Source of the DNA: Epiperipatus broadwayi
Lineage: Eukaryota; Onychophora; Udeonychophora; Euonychophora; Peripatidae
Direction of reading: 5' to 3'
NCBI GenBank assembly: GCA_028023455.1
Contig: JAQFVV010012397.1
Span: 4,422,888 to 4,486,887 of the forward strand
Length of the DNA stretch: 64,000 bases
In this document: one piece after another, positions 36,882 through 48,995 of the stretch
Layout: each line of letters starts with the position of its first letter
How positions within the stretch are numbered: position 1 is the first letter of the stretch
The notes under the pieces: generated by a model
What the model was told of the DNA's origin: nothing
Databases searched by the model: none
Seen by the model: the letters and a program-made list of their open reading frames with translations, nothing else
Position numbers and translations under genes: made by a program

Positions 36882-39119
36882 ATTATCAAGTTAATTGAAA
36901 ATATCAAATAATGTTGGTTTTATTTTTATCATCATTATTATCATTTTGATATTCTGTTTCATATAATCATCAGAGAATCATATAAATAACATTTCTTTAA
37001 AATGATATATTATCTATTTAGTTTTTTTCAGGTTGTTCAGAGATCCAATCATTAATATGTTAATGCACCTTTTCTACTGCATAGTTGGTTATCATTTTCT
37101 TTTATTCACAGAAACTTTTCAAAGTTTCTTCAAGCTTCAGTCATGATCTGTTTAAAATATAATAACTTTAATCTAATCTTTTGTATTTCAATTGAAAGTT
37201 TAGGTTTAATTTGACTGTGTATCTATTTGTTATTTTTTTTGTATCTATCCATGGAATTCTTAAATTTTTTTACCAGAAGCATAGATTAAAAACACTAATA
37301 CTTTTTAATCATTAAAAAAAATCATATCCAATAGAATGATGAAAAACAACATAGCTTGAGAACATCTGATTTTCATTTCTAAAGTTATGTCACTGCATCA
37401 TCATCAGAGATATAAAATATTTTATCCTCTGTCATTAATGAATGATTTAAAAAAGCACTAACTGTTGACATTATGTATGTATATTATAATGGTAAAAACT
37501 CAGGGGTGAACCTGCTGAGATGATGGAAAATCATTATCATCAAACCCATTTAATACATAAAATTTAAATATACAATAAATATAATGAGCATGAGAGATCA
37601 GCAAAAAATAAGACTAATTATAAGTTTACCAGCATTACAGAGAATAATATAATAATCAGTTATTATTATGAACAATCAACAATAAAAAAATCAATAGACA
37701 AGCTTGTGACTGGATTTAAAATAGTTCCACTAGAGACCAAGAATTATTTAGCCACTGCCAAACTTAGAGCAGAAATAGAAACAATATTTTGGATGCCCAT
37801 ACTTAAGTGCTAATTCATCAATTTATATTAAAAAATCAAATAATGCTGAGATACTGAACATGCTGATTATCATCAATGCTCTGACCACTTAGTAGCATTA
37901 ATGTATTGGCCTACTAGAAACTTAATTTCTAATTAGAAATAAAATAAAAAGAAATGCATGGTCTTTATCGGTGATACCTTTGTGCCAACCAGGATCATCA
38001 TCATCTGGATGCTTATAACACCAAACATAAACTCTGCCATCTATATAATTAACCATTATGCATGAATCCAGCTAAGGGCTTTATAACTGTTACTGTGAGC
38101 AAAAAATAATAACAGCCTATAATATTTTAAATCTATTTTAGTATTGAATAAATTTACTTGAATAATTTGAATAATAAAATATAAATTTATTAATTAGAAA
38201 CAATAACAATAAAATGAAAGGTCAGTAGAATACATTACAAGTATCAATACATCATTCTGATTTTGATTAGAATACAAAAATATGCTGTTACATTGCAATT
38301 TACAACTATTTCAATAAAATACACCTATATATAAGCACACAGGTGTGTTGTTTAATAATATAAGATTAACATACTAGAATTTTCATAGACTAATAAAAAA
38401 ATCAATTCATATTAAGAATACATAAATGATTAATTTTAATATATATGTGGGTACCCATTCAAATGTGTGCACACACTGGTGTTTATCTCCTAATAATATT
38501 TTATTTGTCAAAAAATAAACTTATTAAATCCATATTATATTTTCATAAGACAGAATTAAATTCAGTATTAAAAAATATATATACATAAAACCAATGCATA
38601 CATAAGTTTGTATTATTATTATCTGCTTACAAATTAAAGTTATTAGTATATTTTAAGTAATTTTTTTATTTTTTTTAAAAAATATGTTGCTTATTTGACA
38701 ATCCTGCATAAAAGCTTTTTTTTAAAAATTTTAATTGCAAACACCTTTAAAATTATTGCTATAAAGTTTTTTTGTCTTTTATCTCCAATATTTAAAAAAG
38801 ATTTTTTGGACTTTTTATTTTCTAATTTCAAAATAAAATCTTTTCTAAATAATAATGGAATAAATCCTCTAGATCTTTTCTTATTTTATTTTGACTTTTT
38901 AAACTTGTAAATTAAAAATGTTAACTGCAATGTTAAGTGTTTAAAATATCATTTTCAATAAGTATTCTACTCATCAGTTATTAGTAATTTTGTCTGTGCT
39001 TCCATGCATATAGCATGGTAATCCTTCAGCAAGCTGACTAACTCTGGAATATCTCAGTAAGCTGATCCATTATTATCATGCCCATAATAGAGTAATATAA
39101 TCTTCTATTGACATTTACA
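36882..39119. other. AT-rich noncoding DNA, no gene recognised
   Basis: Only short frames. A plus-strand frame at 38695-38910 is rich in Phe and Leu but without motif, as expected from T-rich DNA. Confidence 0.55.
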
Positions 39120-39120
39120 G

Positions 39121-39190
<70 letters not shown>
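39120..39190. repeat. (TA)n microsatellite, ~68 bp
   Basis: A pure TA run of about 34 units. Just after it, TTCAGTCAGCTCCA is repeated in tandem at about 39206-39233. Confidence 0.95.
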
Positions 39191-39192
<2 letters not shown>

Positions 39193-39868
39193 GTAACTGT
39201 TGACATTCAGTCAGCTCCATTCAGTCAGCTCCATTCAGTCTATAAATTGATAGACTTCAGACAGGCAGGCCATATAGTATATATGTGCTATAGACCACAG
39301 AAAATCTGGCCATTATTTTCATACGAGTTCAAACTCTACCATTGTGAAATAAGCAGCAGCTGGCTTGTGCTCTTATCTTGACTTCAGTTATAACTTTATA
39401 ATAATAATGATTTCATGATTTTTTCAAATCCACCTTTTTATAGAATATCATGAAATTTAAAAACATAACAATTAAGTAAATTATTTTTTATCTTAAAAAA
39501 ATAATGACTTTTTAGTTTATCTTAATTAAAGCCAAATTTTTATCTCAAAATTTTCTTAATCCTTTAGACAACATCAGATTAGAATTTTATCAAAGTACAT
39601 TATACTAATTTTATCACAAGCTTTAATTTAAAAACTTTCTTAATCTAATTAAAAATTAAAAATAGATAGGGAATTTTTATAATTAACTGTACTATCTACT
39701 GTAACATAAAAACAAGCTTGTTTTAATTATCAAAATCAGAATAGACCTTTTTAAATGTTAGATCTAACTACAATAATTTTACATTCAAAATTATTATTTA
39801 TTTCAGTGTAATATTTAACTAAATATCTACAAAAAATTTAGTTTGTGTTTATTTTTCTTTTCCTTTCA
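39191..39868. other. AT-rich noncoding DNA, nothing recognised
   Basis: No coding or RNA feature recognised. Confidence 0.5.
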
Positions 39869-39870
39869 AC

Positions 39871-39910
<40 letters not shown>

Positions 39911-39917
39911 TAATGTG

Positions 39918-39961
<44 letters not shown>

Positions 39962-40022
39962 CACATTACTATGTTGTGTTTGTCATGAGACATAACCATC
40001 TCCATATATATATATATATATA
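39869..40022. repeat. cluster of (TA)n tracts with AT-cored palindromes
   Basis: CTTTTTA(TA)nTAAAAG spans about 39870-39910. AGTAATGTGTGA, then (AT)n, then TCACACATTACT spans 39909-39970 and is a perfect palindrome with 12-bp unique arms. A third TA run lies at about 40004-40021. Confidence 0.9.
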
Positions 40023-43000
40023 ATTTTAGGGGGAAAGGGTAGTTCTGAAAAATATATTTTGGCAAGCAAGAGTCTCACTTTAAGGTTTTATGTTCTTAAA
40101 AAAATAATTCTTTTAAATATCCATATTTTTATATAAATGTATGTAATGATTTTTTTTTGAATTTAAAATAATTTATCTTTTGGTTTCAACAAACAAATCT
40201 TGTGTTATAGTGGTTAAAATCTGTACACTATGTCTTTAACCTAAGATTTAAATCCAATCCACTTGAAGTTTTAATTTTTTTAGATGAAACTGAATATTTT
40301 TATAAAAGCTTAGTTAGATTGCTCATAGCTTACCCAACTATCTATATAATTATTAGTCAGCTGAATGAGTTTCTTTCTATTCTTATCAAGACATTAAAGC
40401 TAGAAAGAAAACCTCACATTCAGTTTTTGATGGATTTGATAATTAATGTCTTATTTTTTATTGTTTCTCTATGAATGAATGTTTGAGAGACATTTATTTT
40501 ACAGTGCAGGATCTTTATTATTTTTACCATTTATTACAAATTATTTCATACACAGATTATAAAGTATATTATAGGCAGTAAGTATAATTAGTTGATAACA
40601 ATCATATAGCATTTATAAATCAATAACAGAGATATTTTGCAAGATGGAAATTTATAAAGTGGAATTATGCATGATCACCAGATAATATGACAAAATGTAA
40701 AATGAAATTAAAAATAAAAAAGTGTTAGAAATTGATGAAATTTAAAGGTAAAGGCATTGATAAAAAAGGAGTAAAGATATGAACTTTATTTTGTAGTCAG
40801 TTAGTTTAATGATGTTTGTAATTCATTATGCAAAACAAATATGAATTTTATAGTGCTATAAATACCTCGTTATGTGTAGCTACAAAAATATTATCTATAA
40901 AATAAAATAATTATTAATTAAATCGATCATTTAATTGCTTGAGGATAATTCAAGTACAAGAATTTTAGGTAAATTGTTTTATATGTTAATTCAAAGAATT
41001 ATATTAGTCACTATTTAAATTTACATCCCCCCAAAAAGTTAGAGCTTTTTTTGTGAGTTATAATATTATGATTGAATGAAGGTCACTTTAGATAATGGAT
41101 AAAACCCATAAATTGTACTTTTTTTCTTTTACGCACAAGCGTTAAAAAAAAAAAAAAAAAAAATTATAATTCGTTTTCTCAGCAAAAATTTTTGTGATTG
41201 ATTTTATAGGCATCAAAGGAGATGTATTAAAAAAAATCTATCTTCTAAAACTTTTTATTTTAAATGTGAATTCTAAACATCATGGTATAATTTTTTTTGA
41301 CTAAACTGCAAATACAATCTAAATTATTGTTAAAAATTTATATCCATTCAATCTACTTGAGTAGTTATGAATGAATATATATGTATATACCGATATATAT
41401 ATATACCGACACACCATCACTATTTCATTACAAACGAGCTATCTTTTTTTCTTTACTGTTCTAGCACTATCTATTGTAAATTTGACTTATCAATAGTTAT
41501 AAGATAGCATTGGCAGACCGGTTTTGGGGTTTTGTTTTTATCAGTGAAATCTAAGATTGGGAATTAATAATTGCAATGCCACCTTGAAATCAAGTCTACA
41601 ATAAAGAGTTGCTAGAGTAGTAGAAAAAGTATCTACATTGGTCTGTAATTATAGATATTGTAATAAACAGATGCAGATGATGATAATAATAAATAGTGAT
41701 GACACAGGAGTCGAACTTTTTATGCATATAAGTTCATCAAACAACATATAAGATACCAATTAAATCTTAATTGGCTTAAAATCAATAAAAGATTTTTCCA
41801 AAATAGTAAGATAATAAAATAAGTATTAATTTTTTTTTTTTTTGCAGAATTTATTTCGGAATAAAATTATATCATTATCGTTATATATTACACAAGCTAT
41901 AATGATTCAGTTCATACTTACCAATTCTTACTCAGTACTCTCGAAGTGTTAGTATTTATTATTTAAATACAAATTAGAGTTAAATAATTACTTAGTTGAT
42001 TATCTTTGATTCTAATAATATTTTTAATTCATATATAATTTTTTTTAAAAGTTGAATTACTTTTTTTTTTAAATTTTTTTTAAAATAAGAAATAACTACA
42101 CTTAATAATGTTTAAAAGAATTTCCAAAGACAGGAATATAAAGATAATAATGATTCATCACTCATAAAAGTATGGTTGCTTCACGGAGTAAAATAAACTG
42201 CACCATTTTATGATTATTTTTGAAGTCAGTTCATCAAAACTATCATTCAATATTAAACTGGCTATTTTGTCTTCTGTATAAAAATAGCTAGAGTGGATAT
42301 TGGTTGGTAAATGAATAGCACAAAAACAAATATACTAACCATTATGCCATATAGCCTTTTATACAAAGATAAGAAATAAGTGATAAATTTTAATGAACAA
42401 TTTGAACACAGGATTTTTACATTTTTATATTGATGTTTTATTTACTATATACTTATATGTTTAATATCAGATATTCATTCACTCATTCTATTCTATGTTT
42501 ATAGTACACTATATTTAATATTATGCATCATTTTCTAAGATCTCTGTAACTATAAAAACATTATATTTAAGAATGCCATTTTTTTATAATGAAAATAAAA
42601 ATAAATTTACAAATCAAAAATAAATGGATTGCTTTTTTATAAATGTAATCCACTATAAAGAATATAAAATACTTATAATTCTATCAAAAAAATTAAATAC
42701 ATATAAGCAACAATTTCTAATTAAGTATGTAAAATAAATGTTTAAAGTAATATTTAAATTTATTTGTAATTTTCATGATTTCCGATATTCTCAATTTTAG
42801 AACTTAAAGATTAAATAAAGAAAATAAAATCTGTAAGTATCAGATACTTTTATTCAAAAGTTTTCAAATGTATTGAATATGATAGTAAGATAAGCAGGAT
42901 AATGAATAAATTATTTAAGTGAGGCTTTTAAAAAAGTACATTTATTTTCTAAAGATAAACTTTACATAGTTTTCCATTATATTTTTCTTCTAGCAATGGT

Positions 43001-43550
43001 AAGTAGTTTTTTTTTAATATCATGCATTTGTTTGCAATTGAATTTTTTTATTTGAAAACTTATCTAAAAATATTTATGGTAATCCAGTATAAATAGCAGC
43101 AAAAATTATATTTTAGTGAAAACTATTTTTAGCCTTTGCATAGTCATTTTTCAGCTCCACTATAGAGGAAAAAATCAATTTTCTGATATCATGAATTTGA
43201 ATGCTCGGTTTTGATACTAATAGCTAATTCTAATTATTTTTTTTTTTTAATATACAGCAGCTAGAATTGTTAGAAATCTTTTTCACAGAAGTCAATTCAA
43301 AAGTTATATTCATATTTTGTATCATTTACATGCTTTCATAAATTTTAAAAAAGATTTGTATATAAAAACATATTGGTAAGTTGCTATTTTTAAATTACAT
43401 ATTCAATATATTGAAATATTTCAGACGTTATAATGCACATTTTAGATTTTATATATTGAAATATTTCGACAGATTAGGCTTTTGATATAATTATACATAT
43501 ATATTTAATACATATAAGATTTTAAGCTTTTAGTTTTATTATATACATTT
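40023..43550. other. AT-rich noncoding DNA, no gene recognised
   Basis: About 3.5 kb with short frames only. A short GACCGGTTTTG motif at about 41517 also occurs in the centre of the 15.3-kb foldback element, which may indicate a distant fragment of that family. A run of 21 A bases lies at about 41143-41163. Confidence 0.5.
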
Positions 43551-43682
43551 TAAGACTTATATTTTATTATTTCATATGTCATAGCATTTTCCGGGAGGCA
43601 AACCTGCAACCAACTGATTGCCTGCAAGGCAGTTGTGCTGACCTCTCGGCTAACAATGCTTGACGTAAGATTTATATTTTAT
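43551..43682 (-). repeat. tRNA-derived SINE, copy 3, with target duplications
   Basis: On the minus strand the tRNA-like head (43660-43583) has AGCCGAGAGGTCAGC, anticodon stem ACTGC with loop CTTGCAG-like, a ~7-bp expansion, and B-box GGTTTGCCTCC with the family-specific C. The tail ATGCTATGACATATGAAATA follows. The flanks TAAGACTTATATTTTAT (43551-43567) and TAAGATTTATATTTTAT (43666-43682) are 17-bp target duplications with one mismatch. The insert is 98 bp. Confidence 0.85.
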
Positions 43683-43691
43683 ACTTCATAT

Positions 43692-45757
43692 TATAACGAT
43701 CGAAATGGAAGTGGAGATCGAATCTAATCGCAAAACGATATCTGCAACTACCAGGGCGCCATCTAGGCATTTGAGCCTAGAAAAATTTATAAAGTAGGCA
43801 GATACGCGCTGTTAAGATTCCACGTTATTTAAATATCAGCGGAGACACAGAGATAAAAATCTATATCTTAGTTTATATCTTAAATATCAATAAATAAGAG
43901 CCACTGCCAGAAATTAACACATAAAAATATTTATTTACGCACATATAAAATAACATTTAAATTTTGAGGAATAAGTTTAACATTTTAGATTTTTATATTA
44001 ACTTTTAATTTTACATTTAACTAAGTTTCAATGAGTTTAATATTTTATTTAGATAGTCAAGTATGAATAGACTACACAGATCTGCATTTGAAAAGAAAAT
44101 ATTCTTCCCTGATTTGACCTTAGGCAACAAATTTCGCAATCAACTGGCGCCAATCCATCTGATACATTCATGTATTCAATGTAGCATGATACGACAACAC
44201 AAAATACTACACTGTCAGGAATGTACATCTGAACAATAAGTAGAAATAGAGAAGACATTGACTCTCCACCAACAGGAATGTGACATCTGTTGGCAAGTAT
44301 AACAATAAAAAAAAAACTCCATAGGAATGGACTGCGGTCTTCTGCCGACTTACAAAGCCATCCATAGGCAAACAGAGGGTGTGTGGTGTATATCTATAAT
44401 CCTGCCCATAGCAGACCTCATACTACATCTACAATTACACAAATATATCCAATCCATTGACCCAATTCAACAACGACACAAATAACCTAAGATTACCCTC
44501 CCCTAATATAACTTTACAAATCTATATAGCCATTCACGCCCGACTTAAATTTAACATTTAAATACGTTCGCACAAATGCATTTTATAAAATTTGTTTTAA
44601 AATGTTGAGTACAGATCAGGTGCACAGATTCCACGATCAAAAACATTCCAAATTAAACACAACCGATCAAAATACAAAGTCATCGATAAACGTCACTTGC
44701 ATAGGGAATATACAAATCCCATTAGCATTCATCGTAAGATGCTTGCAGTGATATCGTTGACCCATATATTCTAATAGAATGTGACAACCACAACATTATC
44801 AACCGCTAACGAATCTATGCAACGTCTATACCCAACCTAAATTTCATCATTTAAAATTTAAACAATAAACAATTTATACAATAAGAAAGAAAAAAAAATG
44901 GAAATGATTTTTATCAATCGGCAAACATATAAAATTAAACATTATTAATTTGATTTAAAAACTTACAAAAGTCAGATAAGAGTCCGTTTTAACATTTAAG
45001 TTGGCTTGTTTATTAATTTGTAAAACTTGCCGAAAGTTCTTAATTGATTTCAATAATTGTTCATTTCATATAGCTTATGGTAGAAGAGTCCATGTACCCG
45101 TTGGAAATTCCCACGGAGACTTTCCTGGAAGACCGGTCTGATATTTTGGAGGTGGCATTAGCTTGTTCTGTTCTGGTATCACAGTCTTTGCATTTTTAAA
45201 ATAAGGGAGTGAGGACGGCAAGTGCGTCTTGTTGCTCGACTCACCAAAATCAAGTTGGAAAACTGACTGGAACTCAATATTTTTTCTTTTTATAGTCCTC
45301 CTATGGATTCCATGAACAAAAACGTCACTGTTCTGTTTTTTTGTTATGGTCCGGGCCTTTATTTGCTTCCATTGGTCAAGCTAAAATCTCTTTCTTCTCT
45401 TATCTAACTTTTCATCTGACTTTTTAATTAAACAGCTTTTAGATAATTAATAAACAATCATTTCCATTTATAGATTACAGGAATTAATTAATACCTGTTT
45501 TTATTTTAACTTACGTTATTTTTTTTTTATTAAAATATTTTTATATTTCAATCTTGTATTTTTTTATTAAAAAAAATACGTTCAAATACTTTTTTTTTTT
45601 TGTTTATGAAAAAAATATTTTTAAAGTTTAGCATCTGTGCGAATATATATATGTTTAACAAACATTTTAATTTTAGCATTTAGTTTTTTCCTTTTATTTG
45701 CGAACTTTTAAGTTTTTATTTTAAATAAATGTAATGACATATTTATATATCGTTACA
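43692..45757 (-). repeat. LTR (3' LTR in element orientation)
   Basis: 2066 bp. It differs from the partner LTR by roughly 35 substitutions counted by eye, plus small homopolymer indels, and lacks ~28 bp (CTGATCGTTAGCCCAAGTCA and adjoining bases) present in the other LTR near 46502. Divergence under about 2 percent indicates a fairly recent insertion. Confidence 0.85.
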
Positions 45758-46356
45758 TATCAGTAAACTTCCTCAAAAAACAAAAACATTAAAAAAAAAA
45801 AAAAAGAATTTACTTAGTGTTAGTAATTACGTTACACAAATTGATTATATATGAAAATTTCAAAAGGACAAAACTTTTTTTTACAAGACAAAACAGTAAT
45901 TACACACAAATATAATGATTAAAAAAAAATTGACTGGTGATTCCCCATTACCAGCTAAATTTCTGCCTCCTCCCTTCCAAGTTTCATATCTCCTACCTTT
46001 AACTATTACTTAGGCAAGTTGAATGATTAGATTTTAATTTAACAAGACTTTTTTTTAAAAAAAATTATGATTTAAATTTATTATTACGTTTTATTTATTA
46101 GTTTTTATTCCTCAAATTTATCTCTACATATGCGCAATTTTTCTTACTAGCAGTACCTTTAAGACAAAATTTCAAACTGTAACTCCACGTCAATACAACA
46201 AATATATTTATACAATTTCAGAAAAAAATTTATGGGCATGATTCACTTTTAAAATTCTCAGGGCACTCGTGTTTATTAAAGATCGAAAATTTCATCATCA
46301 TCAATTCCCCTTCTCAGGGTCAATCTCTGAGGTAAGGCCACACTTGGGATGCCAAT
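45758..46356 (-). other. 599-bp internal region of the LTR element, noncoding
   Basis: On the minus strand it starts with the presumed primer-binding site (TGGCATCCCAAGTG, about 46354-46341). It ends with GAGGAAGTTTACTGATA next to the 3' LTR, of which GAGGAAG is a weak polypurine candidate. No frame longer than a few dozen codons and no retroviral-type motif is seen. Autonomous relatives carry several kilobases here. Confidence 0.7.
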
Positions 46357-48444
46357 TATAACGATCGAAATGAAAGTGGAGATCGAATCTAATCGCAAAA
46401 CGATATCTGCAACTACCAGTGCGCCATCTAGGCATTTGAGCCTAGAAAAATTTATAAAGTAGGCAGATACGCACTGTTAAGATTCCACTTTATTTAAATA
46501 TTCTGATCGTTAGCCCAAGTCACTAGCTCAGCGGAGACGCAGAGATAAAAATCTATATCTTAGTTTATATCTTAAATATCAATAAATAAGAGCCACTGCT
46601 AGAAATTAACACATAAAAATATTTATTTACGCACATATAAAATAACATTTAAATTTTGAGGAATAAGTTTAACATTTTAGATTTTTATATTAACTTTTAA
46701 TTTTACATTTAACTAAGTTTCAATGAGTTTAATATTTTATTTAGATAGTCAAGTATGAATAGACTACACAGATCTGCATTTGAAAAGAAAATATTCTTCC
46801 CTGATTTAACCTTAGGCAACAAATTTCGCAATCAACTGGCGCCAATCCATCTGATACATTCATGTATTCAATGTAGCATGATACGACAACACAAAATACT
46901 ACACTGTCAGGAATGTACATCTGAACAATAAGTAGAAATAGAGAAGACAATGACTCTCCACCAACAGGAATGTGACATCTGTTGGCAAGTAGAACAATAA
47001 AAAAAACTCCATAGGAATGGACTGCGGTCTTCTGCCGACTTACAAACCCATCCATAGGCAAACAGAGGGTGTGTGGCGTATATCTATAATCCTGCCCGTA
47101 GAGGACCTCATACTACATCTACAATTACACAAATATATCCAATCCATTGACCCAATTCAACAACGACACAAATAACCTAAGATTACCCTCCCCTAATATA
47201 ACTTTACAAATCTATATAGCCATTCACGCCCGACTTAAATTTAACATTTAAATACGTTCGCACAAATGCATTTTATAAAATTTGTTTTAAAATGTTGAGT
47301 ACAGATCAGCTGCACAGATTCCACGGTCAAAAACATTCCAAATTAAACACAACTGATCAAAATACAAAGTCATCGATAAACGTCACTTGCATAGGGAATA
47401 TACAAATCCCATTAGCATTTATCGTAAGATGCTTGCAGTGATATTGTTGACCCATATATTCTAATAGAATGTGACAACCACAACATTATCAACCGCTAAC
47501 GAATCTATGCAACGTCTATACCCAACCTAAATTTCATCATTTAAAATTTAAACAATAAACAATTTATACAATAAGAAAGAAAAAAAATGGAAATGATTTT
47601 TATCAATCGGCAAACATATAAAATTAAACATTATTAATTTGATTTAAAAACTTACAAAAGTCAGATAGGAGTCCGTTTTAACATTTAAGTTGGCTTGTTT
47701 ATTAATTTGTAATACTTGACGAAAGTTCTTAATTGATTTCAATAATTGTTCATTTCATATAGCTTATGGTAGAAGAGTCCATGTTCCCATTGGCAATTCC
47801 CACGGAGACTTTCCTGGAAGACCGGTCTGATATTTTGGAGGTGGCATTAGCTGGTTCTGTTCTGGTATCACAGTCTTTGCATTTTTAAAATAAGTGAGTG
47901 AGGACGGCAAGTGCGTCTTGTCACTCGACTCACCAAAATCAAGTTGGAAAACTGACTGGAACTCAATATTTTTTCTTTTTGTAGTCCTCCTATGGATTCC
48001 ATGAACAAAAACGTCACTGTTCTGTTTTTTCGTTATGGTCCGGGCCTTTATTTGCTTCCATTGGTCAAGCTAAAATCTCTTTCTTCTCTTATCTAACTTT
48101 TCATCTGACTTTTTAATTAAACAGCTTTTAGATAATTAATAAACAATCATTTCCATTTATAGATTACAGGAATTAATTAATACCTGTTTTTATTTTAACT
48201 TACGTTATTTTTTTTTTATTAAAATATTTTTATATTTCAATCTTGTATTTTTTTATTAAAAAAAATACGTTCAAATATTTTTTTTTTTTTGTTTATGAAA
48301 AAAATATTTTTAAAGTTTAGCATCTGTGTGAATATATATGTTTAACAAACATTTTAATTTTAGCATTTAGTTTTTTCCTTTTATTTGCGAACTTTTAAGT
48401 TTTTATTTTAAATAAATGTAATGACATATTTATATATCATTACA
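46357..48444 (-). repeat. LTR (5' LTR in element orientation)
   Basis: 2088 bp, the longer partner of the 43692-45757 repeat. A 106-codon minus-strand frame (46741-47061) is open here, but in the other LTR it is shortened by an A-run length change. I recognise no domain in it. TAGATGGCGC on the minus strand (46430-46421), also present in the other LTR, resembles the insect CTCF core. Confidence 0.85.
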
Positions 48445-48995
48445 ATATGTTAAAATATTTGCTTTCAGATGTACAATCTCTATTTTGAAAATTGAACAGT
48501 TTGCATTTATTATATTGGACAGATTTCAAAAGAGTATGTTATTATGCATATTTATATAGGCTTGAAACATTTTAAATATATTTTATACACATAATATTTT
48601 AGGATTTTTATTTTATATTTCATATGTTGAAAGATTCTAGATTTTTGATGTTATAGATGTTTGATAGCACATATATAATTTGATAAATAGAAATGACTTT
48701 TTAAAAAATAATTTAATATTTTATTTAAATTTTTTTATTTTTATAAATCTTTAAACTTCACTTATTCTGTAGAATCAATTTTATAATATCTTCAATAGGA
48801 GGTTTTTATGTTTAGTATAGATATTGAAGATTTTTTCATTTCATCAGATGGTGTAGAAGTTATTAAGCATTTTCATCTACATTTTTATCTGTATTTAATT
48901 TGATGTAACTGAATCTTTTAAGTTTACTTGTAAAACACTTCCAGTTTTGCCACTTACTTCAATATTCTACTTATAATATATATTTTATAATTATA
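48445..48995. other. AT-rich noncoding DNA, nothing recognised
   Basis: Spacer between the LTR element and the Penelope-like relic, with no coding or RNA feature. Confidence 0.5.

Larger units (their letters stand above)
43692..48444 (-). mobile_element. complete but gutted LTR retrotransposon
   Basis: Two direct ~2.07-kb repeats flank only 599 bp. ATAT occurs immediately outside both ends (43688-43691 and 48445-48448), a 4-bp target duplication. The LTR ends are TATAACGAT and ATCGTTACA on the plus strand, so on the minus strand the LTR starts TGTAACGAT. Next to the 46357 boundary on the minus strand, two bases then TGGCATCCCAAGTG form a plausible tRNA primer-binding site, which sets the minus orientation. 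No gag, protease, reverse transcriptase or integrase frame is present, so it is nonautonomous. The end structure and 4-bp duplication fit the Gypsy superfamily, but that is not proven. Confidence 0.85.

Noticed and set aside
39206-39240. Short tandem TTCAGTCAGCTCCA units as a CRISPR-like array
   Set aside because: Only two to three adjoining copies without spacers, in an animal genome; it is a minisatellite fragment.
39874-40065. Minus-strand frame rich in Ile-Tyr repeats, and similar frames near 39038-39220 and 34903-35118
   Set aside because: They are translations of (TA)n tracts.
43692-48444. The 2-kb repeats as a simple segmental duplication
   Set aside because: Matched TG/CA-type ends, a 4-bp duplication outside both ends and a primer-binding-site-like sequence fit an LTR element better.
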